This document shows, piece after piece, positions 48,015-59,049 of a DNA stretch of 64,000 nt; position 1 is the stretch's first letter, and the number at the start of each line of letters is the position of its first letter. The DNA comes from Nectonema munidae (taxonomy: Eukaryota; Nematomorpha; Nectonematoida; Nectonematidae), in the NCBI GenBank assembly GCA_030549495.1, contig JAUIRK010000908.1, positions 1,055,501 to 1,119,500 of the forward strand, written 5' to 3'. Below the pieces are notes generated by a model. It made no database searches. It was not told the origin of the DNA and was given only the letters and a program-made list of their open reading frames with translations. The translations under genes and the position numbers were made by a program.

Positions 48015-48521
48015 GAGGACCAAACTAACATAAAGTATACGAGAAAAGAAAATCATTGCGTTTTTTTTGAATATTTCTGTCTACAAATAAAATTCTGACA
48101 GCTGTCATAAATAGATCAAGTACATTTTTAACAACTGAAATATTTTGTTTCGATATTATATTTTTATTATAATAATAATCAACAAATTTTCTTAAAAAAA
48201 GTGATTTGATTATGTACAGTGTTACTTATAAAATTTAACAATCGAACATTATAAAAAATATCTCTGCTCAAATATTAAGCAAATAGAGTATTCTTGCTTT
48301 TAAAGTGAATAGATAATCAAAATATTCATACCCAAATAACTCTTTAAAAAAATTTGACTTGAAAATTTCAAATGTTACAAAATGTAGCAAACGTAGTGAT
48401 AAAGATTAAGTAACTTTTGTTGAAAAAAATTCTTAGCGCGAGTCTAACAATATTCATTGATATAAAATTGTAACAATTGGAAACTATTTTAATTTAACTC
48501 TAAATGCAAATTAGATAGAAG

Positions 48522-48725
48522 CAGTGGTGTAACCAGAAAAAAAGTTAATGGGGGGGGGGGGGCACAATTTAAAAACAAAAAACGTGAGCAACATTTTGTA
48601 TACTTTCTTGATCCTTTCATTGGAGAAATTTTCAAAAACTGATATCGCATAAGTTGCATGGGGCACCATGCGGTACATAGGAGTGTGGGCACGGCCCCTC
48701 ATACCCCAGCCTAGCTACGTCACTG
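48522..48725. mobile_element. hAT MITE (CAGTG-GTAGC type) inside the inner element
   Basis: Inverted counterpart of 44046-44244. The flanks GATAGAAG and GAGAGAAG differ at one position. A G-run at 48551-48562 lies near its left end. Confidence 0.75.
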
Positions 48726-49338
48726 GAGAGAAGAGAGCTGAATGAGATAGGAGAGCTTAACAAGAGAAGAGGGCTTGAACGAAAGAAGAGAGCTTGAGTG
48801 AATGATTGAGTTTTAGCAGAGAAAGCGGAAGAGAAAAACAGAGGAGAGAGAAAGAGAAACACTGTGACAAAAGATGAGAAAATCTAGTGGATCATCAACA
48901 TGTGTTTGCTCAAAAATACTACAGAGGAGACACTGTGATAAATATTGCTTACTTATTGTGTGCATATTGAAGCAATGGATTATTATTATATAGCTCTCAC
49001 GCATCGTCTGTAAAATATGTTCGATAGGAATTTCAGAACAACTTGGCATGATGTTTGATTGATTCGAAAGTGGGCATACATGTTTTATAAACAAGCAGCA
49101 ACTCTTACTTATAGAAAATTATTGGGGGGCGAAGGTCATTTTCGCCCCCCTGAAAACACATTGCGGGGGAGGCGGTCTCCCCCCCCCCCCCCCCCCCCCC
49201 GGATGTGCGCCCCTGAATCAAATATATCCTTTCATCAATTCCTGTAATGTGCCTGGTAGACTACTTAATTTTTCAAATGAAAAGCCTATTCCACTCCCTA
49301 ACATTTTTGAATTTTTTTTAAACTAGTGTATATTCGAT

Positions 49339-49868
49339 TGTTATAGGTAAAAATGCCCCCAGAAAAAATTCCTCGAAATAAATGCCCCAATTAAAAAGTA
49401 GGAAAAAATCCCCCTAATTTTTGATTTTAAGGATTTTTTTAATTATATAAATATTTTTATTTGGTACCGTTTTGAAAGGCTAAATTTCTTAATCTATAGG
49501 GTTTTTTCTTTATAAAGTTCTTGGAAACAATAGCAAAGGTGCAGATTTGTGGGAATGTGTTCTTAAAATCAGTTAAAATACAAATTATATTTAGAAAGTG
49601 TTCTGATACACACAAAGTCCAAAAATATTTGCTGTTTTATATAAAAAAAATTTTGTATTTAAAAAATTGTCGTATGCTGAGTTTTTTAGTTTACTTTAAT
49701 TAAATTTTAAATGTTTTAGATGAAAAGTTAACTTTTTTATTATAAAAATCTTTATTTGACATCTTTTTTAAAAATTTTAATTAATAATTTTTTGAATTTT
49801 TTTGTGTTGGGGCATTTTTTCCTAATTTCAAATTGGGGCATTTTTTTCGGGGGCATTTTTCTGCCCAC
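49339..49868 (+). mobile_element. AAAATGCCCC-ended element, outer copy, 10-bp duplication
   Basis: Flanked by exact TATATTCGAT at 49329-49338 and 49869-49878. Both ends carry two or three spaced copies of AAAATGCCCC in inverted orientation. A 9-11-bp duplication with long composite ends would suit a MULE-type MITE. Non-coding, 530 bases. Confidence 0.75.
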
Positions 49869-50135
49869 TATATTCGATATGCAAATTTAATTAAAATATT
49901 TTCGCTGGAAGTATAGTATTTAAATTTCACCAATTTTGTAAAAAAAAATATAAAGTAGTCTTATAAATTTAGGACTTTAGGTATGCGCTGAATACACTCT
50001 ATTTTAAAGGATTGCTTGAATATTTGGTCTCCCCGTGGTATTTCCAGACCACTAATTTTGAAAATTGCGAGAAAAAAATTTCGCCCCCCCCCCCCCCCCC
50101 CAATAATTTTGAGGATGTGCGCCCCTGATCAAAAT

Positions 50136-50235
50136 ATAAAAGCATGTTCCTTTTGAACTCATCCCATATTTCTCTTATTGCTACCAAGCCATTTTTTCTA
50201 GTCTTTCTTTTCTATTTCTGAAATTATCGAATCTT
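50136..50235 (-). pseudogene. piggyBac transposase, segment upstream of the insertion
   Basis: Minus-strand pieces read RFDNFRNRKERLEKMAW, then in a shifted frame VAIREIWDEFKRNMLLYFD. This is the family region just before the SERLIVDEQL block found at 43807. The two halves meet exactly at the duplicated ATCAAAAT, so this gene was whole when the hAT-like element landed in it. Confidence 0.8.
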
Positions 50236-50329
50236 GTTCTTAAAAAATTGAACATATTGTAAGCTTATATACTACAAGATAAAAAGGTCTACTTTCCAAT
50301 GGATTCCATATTTCACAAAGAGATGTTAA

Positions 50330-50640
50330 ATTATCTGTTTAAACCAGCTCTTATTATCACAACTAAACAAGCTTTTATTTTATCGATAGAAGAAGAGAAA
50401 TTTATTTGCTAACAATAAGCTGGATAAGGCTTACTTTTAATAATTTATTTGTATAAAAAAGAGTATTAGAATTTGGTCGAATTGGCTAATTGAACACTAT
50501 TTTTAAAGCTCTTTTTTGGAGATTAAATATTTTATCAAGATTAGCGGAACCCCAGTTAATTATACTATAGTTGATTTGGCTATGAAATAAAGATTTATAA
50601 CTAATGTGTTAAATTTGTATAGAGTTTATTTTGCACTTAT
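50330..50640 (-). pseudogene. LINE reverse-transcriptase C-terminal scrap
   Basis: Minus strand reads LFHSQINYSIINWGSANLDK then IFNLQKRALKIVFN and NTLFYTNKLLKVSLIQL, the thumb region after the catalytic domain of Jockey/CR1-type LINEs (F.S...Y....WG....L..LQ..A.R). Stops are present. It lies next to the 5' side of the piggyBac fragment. Confidence 0.6.
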
Positions 50641-50649
50641 TGTATTATT

Positions 50650-53100
50650 TTCCGTACACATTATCATGTAATTATCCCATATCAGAATTGAATAGCTAAT
50701 AATTCATATAAATTTTAGGGTTGTAACACATTTTCTTCCAAACATTTTGGACTTTTGATTCCTACTAAAATGGCAAAATTTTAACGGATTCTTAAAAAAA
50801 TTTCTTGTGATATTTTGCCGATATATTTTGAAACAAAACAATCCTATTTTTCTATTGACAGTAAATTATATTTTTTTAATTTTATTTTCCTAATATTTAT
50901 AAAATACTTTAACCTTATGAATAAAATAAAAATGTATGTGAACTCTATTTTTGAAATAATTATCTAAATCCGGGGGACAAAATGAAAATTCCTAACATTT
51001 TACTTTATATCCGAATATGACATTTGAAAAAAGTCGGATATCCGGCTAACTGGCTTTATCTCTATCTGGCGCATCTCCAATCCTTAACTGTCGATTCCTA
51101 GACTCTTAAATTCGCAACTAGACTTCGACTTCCTAAATGTATTGTCGAACGATTTGCTTTACTAATCGAATATATGAGTAGGTACTAGGTAGGAATAAAA
51201 TATATTAGCTTTTGTATTCAAAGTTGGTGAGTCGGAAAAATATTTTGCGACTACGACTCGACTTATTTGCCTACACCGCTGTTTTTTGAGGTTTAAGTAT
51301 CTCAGTCTATGGGCAATATGTATGTAGTTTTATGTATTCGTATGTATGTCTAGACTCTAGATCTATTTTGTGTTAGACGTGTATTAATATAAATAAATTA
51401 GAAAGTTTGTGTCAAGAATGTCAAAAAATGTATATGTAAATGTATGGATGTACGATTGCGCTAATACTCAACCCTAATAAAATATTCTACAATAATGATC
51501 GTAATCGACACAATAGGCTTCTAAAATGTTACACACTGAGACCAATTTAGAAATTGGTTGAGCACTTGCCAACAAAATATGTAAATTGAGAAAAAAATTT
51601 GAATAGTCAAAATCAGCGGTAGGGTGACCTAATTATAATTTTTCAAATTCGACTTGCCAATTCGTAATTCTACGGATGCAACTCAATTATTTTTTTAATA
51701 CTCAATGGTTAGTTTTCAATCGATAAAACTAATGTTAAAAGTATGACAGCATGTACCATATTGCAAGGTCGTTTGTGAATGTCAATTTTAGATGGTCATT
51801 GAAAGATGTCCTGAATCTTACACGCTTCTGCTTTATGTTGCAACATAAAATTTTTGATCTATTTTCTTCAATATAATTTATTGAAAGGTTCTATTGGTTT
51901 GTATTTGTAGTTAAGTGTATTTCTTACATTGTCTTCTAGAAATTTTTAAATGATTATTTGTTTTCTTTTTATCTAAGCCAAAACAATAACATTCAAAAAC
52001 AAAATATTTCTTAAATTATTTTTACAAGAGTATTTGTTTTGAATTTTTTTCCAAAAACTTTCTCCCCATAAACTGAGCGTTGTTCCCGGTATTTGTGTAA
52101 TAAAAAAGTTCATTCCTTAATTTTATTGATTTTTCAGACTTTCTATGAGTGTTAAGCTAAAATGATAAATATTTTTTATGTTTGGCACTAAAGAGAGTGT
52201 ATATGTTTTTTATTTTTTAATCTTACAATTATGAATATAACCCTTTTTAAAATCCGAGTCTGAGTCGCAACAATTACTTTGACTCCACAACCCTGTAATA
52301 ACATTCTAATGCATTGAAATCTTTTTCCGTTATAGAAATTGTAATATATTTTTTCTTGGAAAATAAAAGAAAAATGCCACAAGATGATATTCTCTCATTT
52401 TCAATTCCTAAGAAATTAATTTGCTCTTAATAAAAGCAAAAGTCTCAAATCATCATACAGAAGAGTCAGATAAAGGTCTCTGCCAATGTCAGTGCCACAA
52501 CCGTCTTTACCATGCTGTAGTAACAAAATCATACCTAGTTTATCTACCATTGTTTGTTTCACAGATATTTTTGTCGCATTGTGAATTTATCGGTTTAACG
52601 AATCATCCATTCACTATCTAATATAGACTTTAAAGTTTTAGAAGATTCAATGCTTGGGATATATTTTTTTAGTAAGAGTTATTTAGATATTAACTATATA
52701 GATACAACTGTATTATAAAGAAATACTTTAATCTTTTGGATATTAAATGAATCATAATAAGAATAGTAATATTAAAATCGTTTTGATAGTATTGTTTCTT
52801 ACTAAAAATTCTTTTTATTCATGAATATTACTTATATATAAATTTTATTTTATTTATCTAGGTATATTAATTTTGAAAGTACCATGGTATGTAGAAAATT
52901 TTAAATTATCCAAATAGACATGCATAAGAAATTGAGTATCTATGACTTTCAATCGCTATCCTTTAATTCTAAGATCAGAATTAGATCGCAAAAGTAATGA
53001 GCTTATCAATCATTCATTATCAATCTTTGAGCTTATTAATCTATAAATTGACAGTTTTTTATTCTTGATCAGTGCATAGTCGATATAAACTTATGTAATT
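50650..53100. other. Intergenic, no gene seen
   Basis: AT-rich. CAGCGGTGTAGGCAAATAAG inverted at 51282 and CAGGGTTGTGGAGTCAAAG inverted near 52297 look like isolated ends of old hAT-type elements. A GC-richer patch at 52460-52515 has no recognisable product. Confidence 0.35.
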
Positions 53101-53143
53101 AAAATTTTATTTTTTATAAGACGTAAAAATCAAACTATCAAGA

Positions 53144-54262
53144 ATGGCGCCTTCTTCGATGAAATCGAATTTCAAAAGAGTTTACATCGGTTGTGATAAT
53201 GGACTCATCAAAGAAGTCATCGTTGAAGATAAGAAGGAATTAAGTGTTAAAATCAGAAATCTTATTTCCTTTGAGGATGCTGGTGAGTGTTCGCAAAAGT
53301 CGAGTTTTCTGGGCGGCATTTCTGCGATGGCAAAGTTGGATACGTTTTATGTTGATAACGAGAGTGATGATGCAGAGGTTCTAGTTTTTGCACGAAACAA
53401 TGAAACTTGTCTCCACTTCCTCAAATGCAACGATGAAGAGCACAATAAGGACACTGTTTTGAATCTTTCACAGTGTTTAGATCTTTCCCTCACTTCCCCT
53501 AAGTCTCCTCAAATCAAAGCCATAACTCCCATAGGAAAGTCTCACTTGGCGTGCGCCTCTAGTACCGGCAACGTGTGTATATTTGATCTAGAAAACATTT
53601 CCCTAATCCAGACAAGCAACGGAGAACTGAGTAATGGTGACTCCTGTTCTAATAATTTCAGCAAAATCTCAGCTGGTAAGCACGTGAGCAAATTGGTCTC
53701 ATGCAAAACTTCTCCCAACTTATTAGCTATCGGAGGCTTTGAAAATGATCTCAAGATTTATGATTTTACGTCCTCAAATTCTTCCAAAATTCCTATTGTG
53801 TTTCGCGCCAAAAATGTTCGAAATGATTTCTTGCAATTAACATCCCCTATTTGGATCACCGATATTTCTTTTATATCCAAAACAAGTATTTTGACAAGTA
53901 GTGGCTACGGAGATTTACGAATATATGATATTCGTAGTAACGTTCAGCGACGGCCAATCAAATCTTTTCATGTCAATGAATATCCAATTACATGCATTGA
54001 TTGTTCGCGTGAAGACGAAGTATTGTTTGCGGATACACGTGGAAATTTAGTGCATTTTGATATGAGAATGCACAAAGTTTTGAAAAAATTTAAAGGTCCT
54101 TCAGCTTCAATTCGATCAATCCGACTCATAAATTATGACGGTTTACATAATTCCATTCTTCTTGCTGCCGGTCTTGATAGGAAGCTTTGGATGTTTGATG
54201 TCATGAACAAACAATTCATCAACAGTCTTTACTTAAAGTCCAAAGCTTCTCACATTATATAA
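53144..54262 (+). CDS. WDR74: WDR74/NSA1-like WD40 ribosome-biogenesis protein
   Basis: A single 372-residue open frame. WDR74 (yeast Nsa1) is a nucleolar WD40 propeller that joins pre-60S particles and is released by the AAA ATPase NVL/Rix7. Matching landmarks are VYIGCDNGLIKEVIV at the start, LLAIGGFENDLKIYDF, the signature VFRAKNVRNDFLQLTSPIW (about 218-236), QRRPIKSFHVNEYPIT, DTRGNLVHFDMR, LLAAGLDRKLWMFDV, and LYLKSKASHII at the end. Human WDR74 continues past the LKS motif with a basic tail for nucleolar targeting; here the protein stops at once. There are no introns, breaks or A-tail, so it looks like a working gene. The ATG at 53144 is preceded by a purine-rich context (TCAAGAATGG) and by an acceptor-like AG at 53119-53120. 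Confidence 0.93.
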   Translation: MAPSSMKSNFKRVYIGCDNGLIKEVIVEDKKELSVKIRNLISFEDAGECSQKSSFLGGISAMAKLDTFYVDNESDDAEVLVFARNNETCLHFLKCNDEEHNKDTVLNLSQCLDLSLTSPKSPQIKAITPIGKSHLACASSTGNVCIFDLENISLIQTSNGELSNGDSCSNNFSKISAGKHVSKLVSCKTSPNLLAIGGFENDLKIYDFTSSNSSKIPIVFRAKNVRNDFLQLTSPIWITDISFISKTSILTSSGYGDLRIYDIRSNVQRRPIKSFHVNEYPITCIDCSREDEVLFADTRGNLVHFDMRMHKVLKKFKGPSASIRSIRLINYDGLHNSILLAAGLDRKLWMFDVMNKQFINSLYLKSKASHII

Positions 54263-54299
54263 CCCTGTATTTTATAATTCATATTTGAAACTTTCTTTC

Positions 54300-55580
54300 A
54301 TTGACATATTTCTAAAGAATACAAAAAACTATTCAAAAAAATGTTAGCTTATAAAGTAAAATTTTGAAAGAAAGAGAGTTTGAATATATTGTATTTTTTA
54401 AAAAGAATTTAATCATTCTAAGTAATTTCACAATATTCTTTTCCAAATTTGGTCCATACACCTTAACTTAAAAAATACTCTAAATGGATAAATTATCCCA
54501 TAATTGTATCAAATGCGATATTTGAGTGAATGTGATAATTCGTTGAAAATGTTTTTTAATTTAGTAGATAAGTTATAACTATCTAGAACGCTCATCTCAG
54601 AGAGATATGCCTAGTCTCTTGCATTTTGCGGGAGACTCACACAATCAGGCTTTTTTTTTACAATTTACTAAAAAGTGACATTAATCATAAAACTAACACT
54701 AGCTCAAACATTAATCCTAGCATAATTCAACGAATTGTCGCATTCGACCAATTATCGTCCCTCAATTAGCACAAACTTTATATGTCAAAGTTTTGAAATA
54801 AATAATAATTTATTTAAAATTTATGGGAAATATCAAAAATTAGTTTGTTTTTAACAATATATTACAATGATTTGTAAAATAGATGCTTATTTCTTGAAAA
54901 AGAACAAAAATAAAACCTGTTGATGCATTGAAAAATTCATTTCAAAAATATGCTAAATAATCCCATAATACGCCTTTGCACGATAGTATTATTTACGATA
55001 GTTTGAGGAATAATTGTTATTTTTGTTTTAAGGCATTTTTTACGATAAAGACATTGCTTAAAAATAAATTTTATATCAATAAATATTAAAAAAATAAAGA
55101 TCATATTAATTTTCTTTAAATCTATCTAAATTCAACAATTTTTTTCCGTTCACTTTTACTTCTAGCTTTGATTTATTTAAAGTGTTTTAAATATTTTTAC
55201 TTAGTTTGTTTTTCTCTATTTGTTTGTAAGCAAAACGTTTTTTTCTAGTCATTTATCTCAATTATTTTATGAATTTGATTTTGCCCACTCCCTATTTTTT
55301 TATCAGACATTTTTGTGAAATTTATGGACGTGTTTTATTGTCTTTCTTTCTACGGCCTATTAGATTACAGTGGTGAACAACAGCTTATCAATCTCAAACC
55401 ATTTCCGCTTAGACTCTTATCGACACAAGAGAATCAATTCCTTTAAAATTTTGCTCTCCAAAAACATCAAAAGGTCCTCACTCTCAAAATTTAATCCCAA
55501 ACTTTCAATTTTTTAGTTCTTTTTAATGCCATTTGAAACATATCGTCTTTTAAAAAGTCATTTGAACATTTGAGTTTCAA
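54300..55580. other. Intergenic downstream of WDR74
   Basis: AT-rich. No AATAAA is close to the stop; the variant AATACA at 54317 could serve. An 80-base segment at 54593-54675 recurs at 56250-56330. Confidence 0.4.
54593..54675 (+). repeat. Short dispersed repeat, copy 1
   Basis: AGAGATATGCCTAGT..CTTG then GGGAGACT.ACACAATCAGGC and a T-run then CAATTTAC.AAAAAGTGA. Closely matched at 56250-56330 in the same orientation. Confidence 0.7.
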
Positions 55581-55589
55581 ACATCAGAA

Positions 55590-56180
55590 AATTTTATTGG
55601 AAAAAGCTGGAGCTGGCGGAGCCAGAAGATTTGTCTACATTGAGCCGCTGCTGGAGCCTGAAAGATTAAAAATATAGCTCCTATGTCTGGCTCCAGGGAA
55701 CTTAAATATATTGTTGTTTTGCAATATTAGTTTACTAATTATAGGGCATCTTTAAACTATTAATCTCAACAGGACCTATATTAATTTGCTTACAAATTCG
55801 CTATCATCGTGTAATCTGTACTTCATTTTTCTTATACTTTATATGGTATCAATTTTTGCTCTTCATTCTAAACTGGCCCTACCTTGGTAGCTATACTTTT
55901 ACCAAAAATTTATTTTGTGCACTCTATGTTCGAAAAAATCTTTTTCAGAGATTTATTTATTTCAGAATTAAACGATTTCAGAACTTTTCTATTCTTTGTT
56001 GATCTTTCCCTTTTTTATTAATATCATTTATTGTAGTTTCAGATAATATGAAGAGATATCACTCTAGATATTTGCTAACGAATTTTTCCAAATTTGTATT
56101 CTTCATGAAATCATTCATAATCCCCTTTTTTCAAATAGAAAAAGTTTTCCACCTTTATAATCTAGAAGACCCCTTTCATA
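55590..56180 (+). repeat. Dispersed repeat, partner of 10660-11100
   Basis: Starts with a CTGGAGC-rich MITE-like end (55605-55695) and continues with sequence matching the minus strand of 10660-11100. A 67-codon frame at 56048-56251 (VFFMKSFIIPFF) overlaps it. No known family recognised. Confidence 0.55.
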
Positions 56181-56249
56181 CCAAAGGAAAAATTGATCAA
56201 ATTCGATTCAAATTTTTAATTTTTTTTGAGAATATATCTGTCATAGTTT

Positions 56250-56330
56250 AGAGATATGCCTAGTATCTTGCATTTCACGGGAGACTAACACAATCAGGCT
56301 TTTTTTTATAATTTACAAAAAAGTGAACGA
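56250..56330 (+). repeat. Short dispersed repeat, copy 2
   Basis: Matches 54593-54675 over about 80 bases, including GGGAGACTAACACAATCAGG. Confidence 0.7.
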
Positions 56331-56339
56331 TTGCAAAAA

Positions 56340-57735
56340 GTTGCCTGAAGATTGCTCTAAAAATGCCTGAAAACATGAAATTTTATTTTATTAAAAAAAC
56401 AGGTAGTTTTTAAAATTATTTTACCAAAAAAATGTGCCAATTTTAATTTCATAGATATTTTTAAAAAAAAAGGGGGAAATTTTTCTTTTTATATGAAAAT
56501 TTATCTATATTATTTAATTAATCTAAAAAAAGAATAAGTAGACTGGTAAAAATAGTTTGATAAATGCTTGTAGGCCTATAATCAGTATAAGCATGAGTTT
56601 AGCTAAGCTAGACAAGTGCTTATATCAAAAATAGACTGTATATTAAAAAATATTTATTATTTATTTTGAAATGATATTTAAAAGATTTGAAAACTCAAAA
56701 GTTAAAAAACAAAAATTGAATGTAGTTAGGGTTTTTTTTAAGTGAATTGATGATTGAAATATTTAACTGATAAGATAAAGGTAAACAGATCTTCGATTCA
56801 CAAGAGAGGAGCTTCTTCTTCATCGTCAAGATGTTTTTTGAAAATCTCAATACTAGGTTTTATAGCATTTCCTAGTTCATATGATAATGGTATATTTTCT
56901 ATGTAGACAAATTAGAAACTTGTTTCAAAAAATATTATAGCTCCTCAAAGGACTAAAATATTGACAATAAAAAATCGAGGCTTATTTTATTATACATTTT
57001 TCTAAGCGAGTTGCTTTTTCTCATGATAACGCGTTCTCGTTCAATGTGCTTTCAGTTTCCTTACTTCTCTCATACTCAAGTATTTGTACTTTATAAACAA
57101 TAAAAAATGATTGTGAGAAAAACTTGACAAATGATTTTTTCCTAATGCATCAGCTATAATTGCATTGATTATGTGGGTCCCTGATCTTATTATTTCCACG
57201 AAGACAAACATAAAAAATAATTAAAACAAAAACACTACTTTTTATATGAATATACAAAAAATGTTCTAAAATTAACATTGAGCTATTTTTTATCTGCCAA
57301 AAAGTAATATAATTTATAATAAACATTTTGGAATGCTTAACAAATAAATCTACGGTTTCAACAAATAAAATGATTATACTAATAGCACATCAACCTTTAT
57401 TATTCTGTTTTAGCAAATGAAATCTTTTAGAAATCAAATATCTTCGTCACATCTTGAGGTTAATGATTTCCATATTTTAACGATCGACCTATTTCATGAA
57501 TATGCGAAAGCAGATTTTAACTAAAGAAAGACCACTCTATATGCTTACAATAAATAAGCTTATTCTTAATTATAGAATCTAAAGAATAACTTAAAATAAT
57601 TCACCAATTTTATTTCACCCTCTTCCCTTTCTCAGTAATTCCTATTTTAGACCCCCAGATAGATGGACAAAATTTGCTTAAACTAACCGTATGTATAATA
57701 CAAATAACTAACATTACTTTTAATCTCTGAGGGGT
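56340..57735. other. Intergenic, no gene seen
   Basis: AT-rich sequence with no supported feature. Confidence 0.45.
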
Positions 57736-57740
57736 ACAAG

Positions 57741-58066
57741 CAGTACCCGCGCTAAAAAAATTATTAGGGTGAGGGCGGGGCGCTGTAAAGGGGCAATAAA
57801 AATTTACATTATGGAAAAAATTTATTATCTTATCAGAAGAGGGCGCTAAAAGTACTATATACATTTAATCATTTTCAAACAGTTTTGTTTCCAATATATG
57901 GCATAAATATTCTCAAAGTTACTTGCACAGCTATATGTTTTTATAATTTTTTCTTAAGTTAAGACAATTGGGGCAAGTTGAAAATTTTCAGGGGGGGAGG
58001 CAAAAAATAAAACTGACAGGGGGGGGGGGTACTTGCTCCAAAAATATATAGGTAGCGCGGGCTCTG
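57741..58066. mobile_element. hAT-type MITE with CCCGCGCTA ends
   Basis: CAGTACCCGCGCTA at 57741 and, inverted, CAGAGCCCGCGCTA at 58066 match at 12 of 14. 326 bases, non-coding, with two G-runs near the right end. The flanks do not give a clear 8-bp duplication. Confidence 0.65.
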
Positions 58067-58511
58067 GAAGTCCTTTTAATTGCTTTATATCTCTAAAAAC
58101 ATTTCCAAAAATTTTTTTGATAAAAGTATTAACATTGTCAGAAAAAGCTTTTAAATTTAGAACATTAACTAAAAAAAATTCAAGAAAATTATTTATGTCT
58201 ATAGTCCTATATATAGGACCCAGATGATTTTTTGATTTTAAATAGTTAATGTTGTCAAATCAAAGAGTCAAAAAATAATTTAATACCAAATTTTTTTAAC
58301 TATCTTATCTTCTTAATTTGTCATATATTTGCAAATGTCCCGTAGAAAATCAGCTTCTCAGTTTCTATCGTAAAACTTTTATAAATTAGAATAATTATTT
58401 TTAATTTGTACCTACTAAGAATGCAATTACTTTTCCTATTTGATTAATATATTGTACGGTGAGGTCGTTCACAATTCCAACCAACGCTTACAGCGGGAGG
58501 GAGAAGGGAGG

Positions 58512-58526
58512 GGGGGGGGGGGGTGT
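58512..58526. repeat. G homopolymer run
   Basis: A run of about 14 G within GGGAGGGAGAAGGGAG context, in otherwise AT-rich DNA. Confidence 0.8.
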
Positions 58527-58955
58527 GTTAGGAGTTGGGTACTTTAGGGTTTGCAAAAGTTTACAGAAAACAAGGAGGAGGGGTAAAATAAGTTAGCAGT
58601 AACTTATAAATTATAAATCTTTAATAAATGATTTTGGTATAAAAATACACGTATAGTGGGGAAGTGAAAGAATCATAGAAAGAAAAGAATTCTATCTTAA
58701 TATACAGAGCAAATGCTTGTAATTACACGTACAGTGTAGCCATATGCACATATGTTTAAAATTTTATATGAGGAAGAAGTTTATCTGTAACAACAATAAT
58801 AAAAAATAAGATTATTACAAAAGAATGATTCTATATATCTTTTCCTTCAATATGTATACAGAGTTAAAATGTATCGATTTACAATAACTTAAATATTCAA
58901 ATATATGTAACTTCTTTCATATCATTAAAACTAATATCTCTTTTTTTTTTATTTA

Positions 58956-59043
58956 TTAATAACCCATATAGGGCCGAACAAAGCAGACGACTTTAGTAAT
59001 TCGTCTGCGGTCCTTTTGGGAACATTGGTGATAAATGGGTTAA
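58956..59043. repeat. Small TTAA-bounded hairpin element
   Basis: TTAA at 58956 and 59040 bracket a segment with CCCAT near both ends in inverted orientation and a perfect central stem, GCAGACGA/TCGTCTGC. It may be a piggyBac-type miniature element. Confidence 0.35.
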
Positions 59044-59049
59044 ATAACG

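Larger units (their letters stand above)
45868..49215. mobile_element. Inner inverted copy of the same hAT-like family
   Basis: CAGGGGCGCACATCCTCAAA at 45868 and, inverted, CAGGGGCGCACATCCGGGGG at 49215 are flanked by perfect duplications AATCAAAT (45860-45867, 49216-49223). Its left end equals the outer unit's right end, so it inserted head-to-head into a relative. About 250 bases at 48890-49115 are present here but deleted from the outer copy near 43900. 3348 bases, no intact coding sequence. Confidence 0.9.
43816..50127. mobile_element. Outer hAT-like non-autonomous element, self-nested
   Basis: The ends CAGGGGCGCACATCC at 43816 and, inverted, at 50127 are flanked by perfect 8-bp duplications ATCAAAAT (43808-43815 and 50128-50135). 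8-bp duplications with CAGGGGCG ends are typical of hAT. Without the inner element (45868-49215) and one copy of its duplication, the unit is about 2.96 kb. It carries no transposase, but several passengers: a hAT MITE, a SINE, a foldback element and an AAAATGCCCC element. Its left part is an inverted match to the right part of the inner copy. Confidence 0.9.

Noticed and set aside
47759-48031. 90-codon minus-strand frame with repeated SPHYFHKTVRPMDN units
   Set aside because: It is the 42-base minisatellite translated; 42 is a multiple of 3, so any frame stays open. The matching non-coding copy at 44780 is shorter and shows no protein constraint.
49181-49200. C homopolymer as a functional regulatory tract
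   Set aside because: It occurs at equivalent places in several copies of the hAT-like family, so it is a property of the repeat rather than of a host gene.
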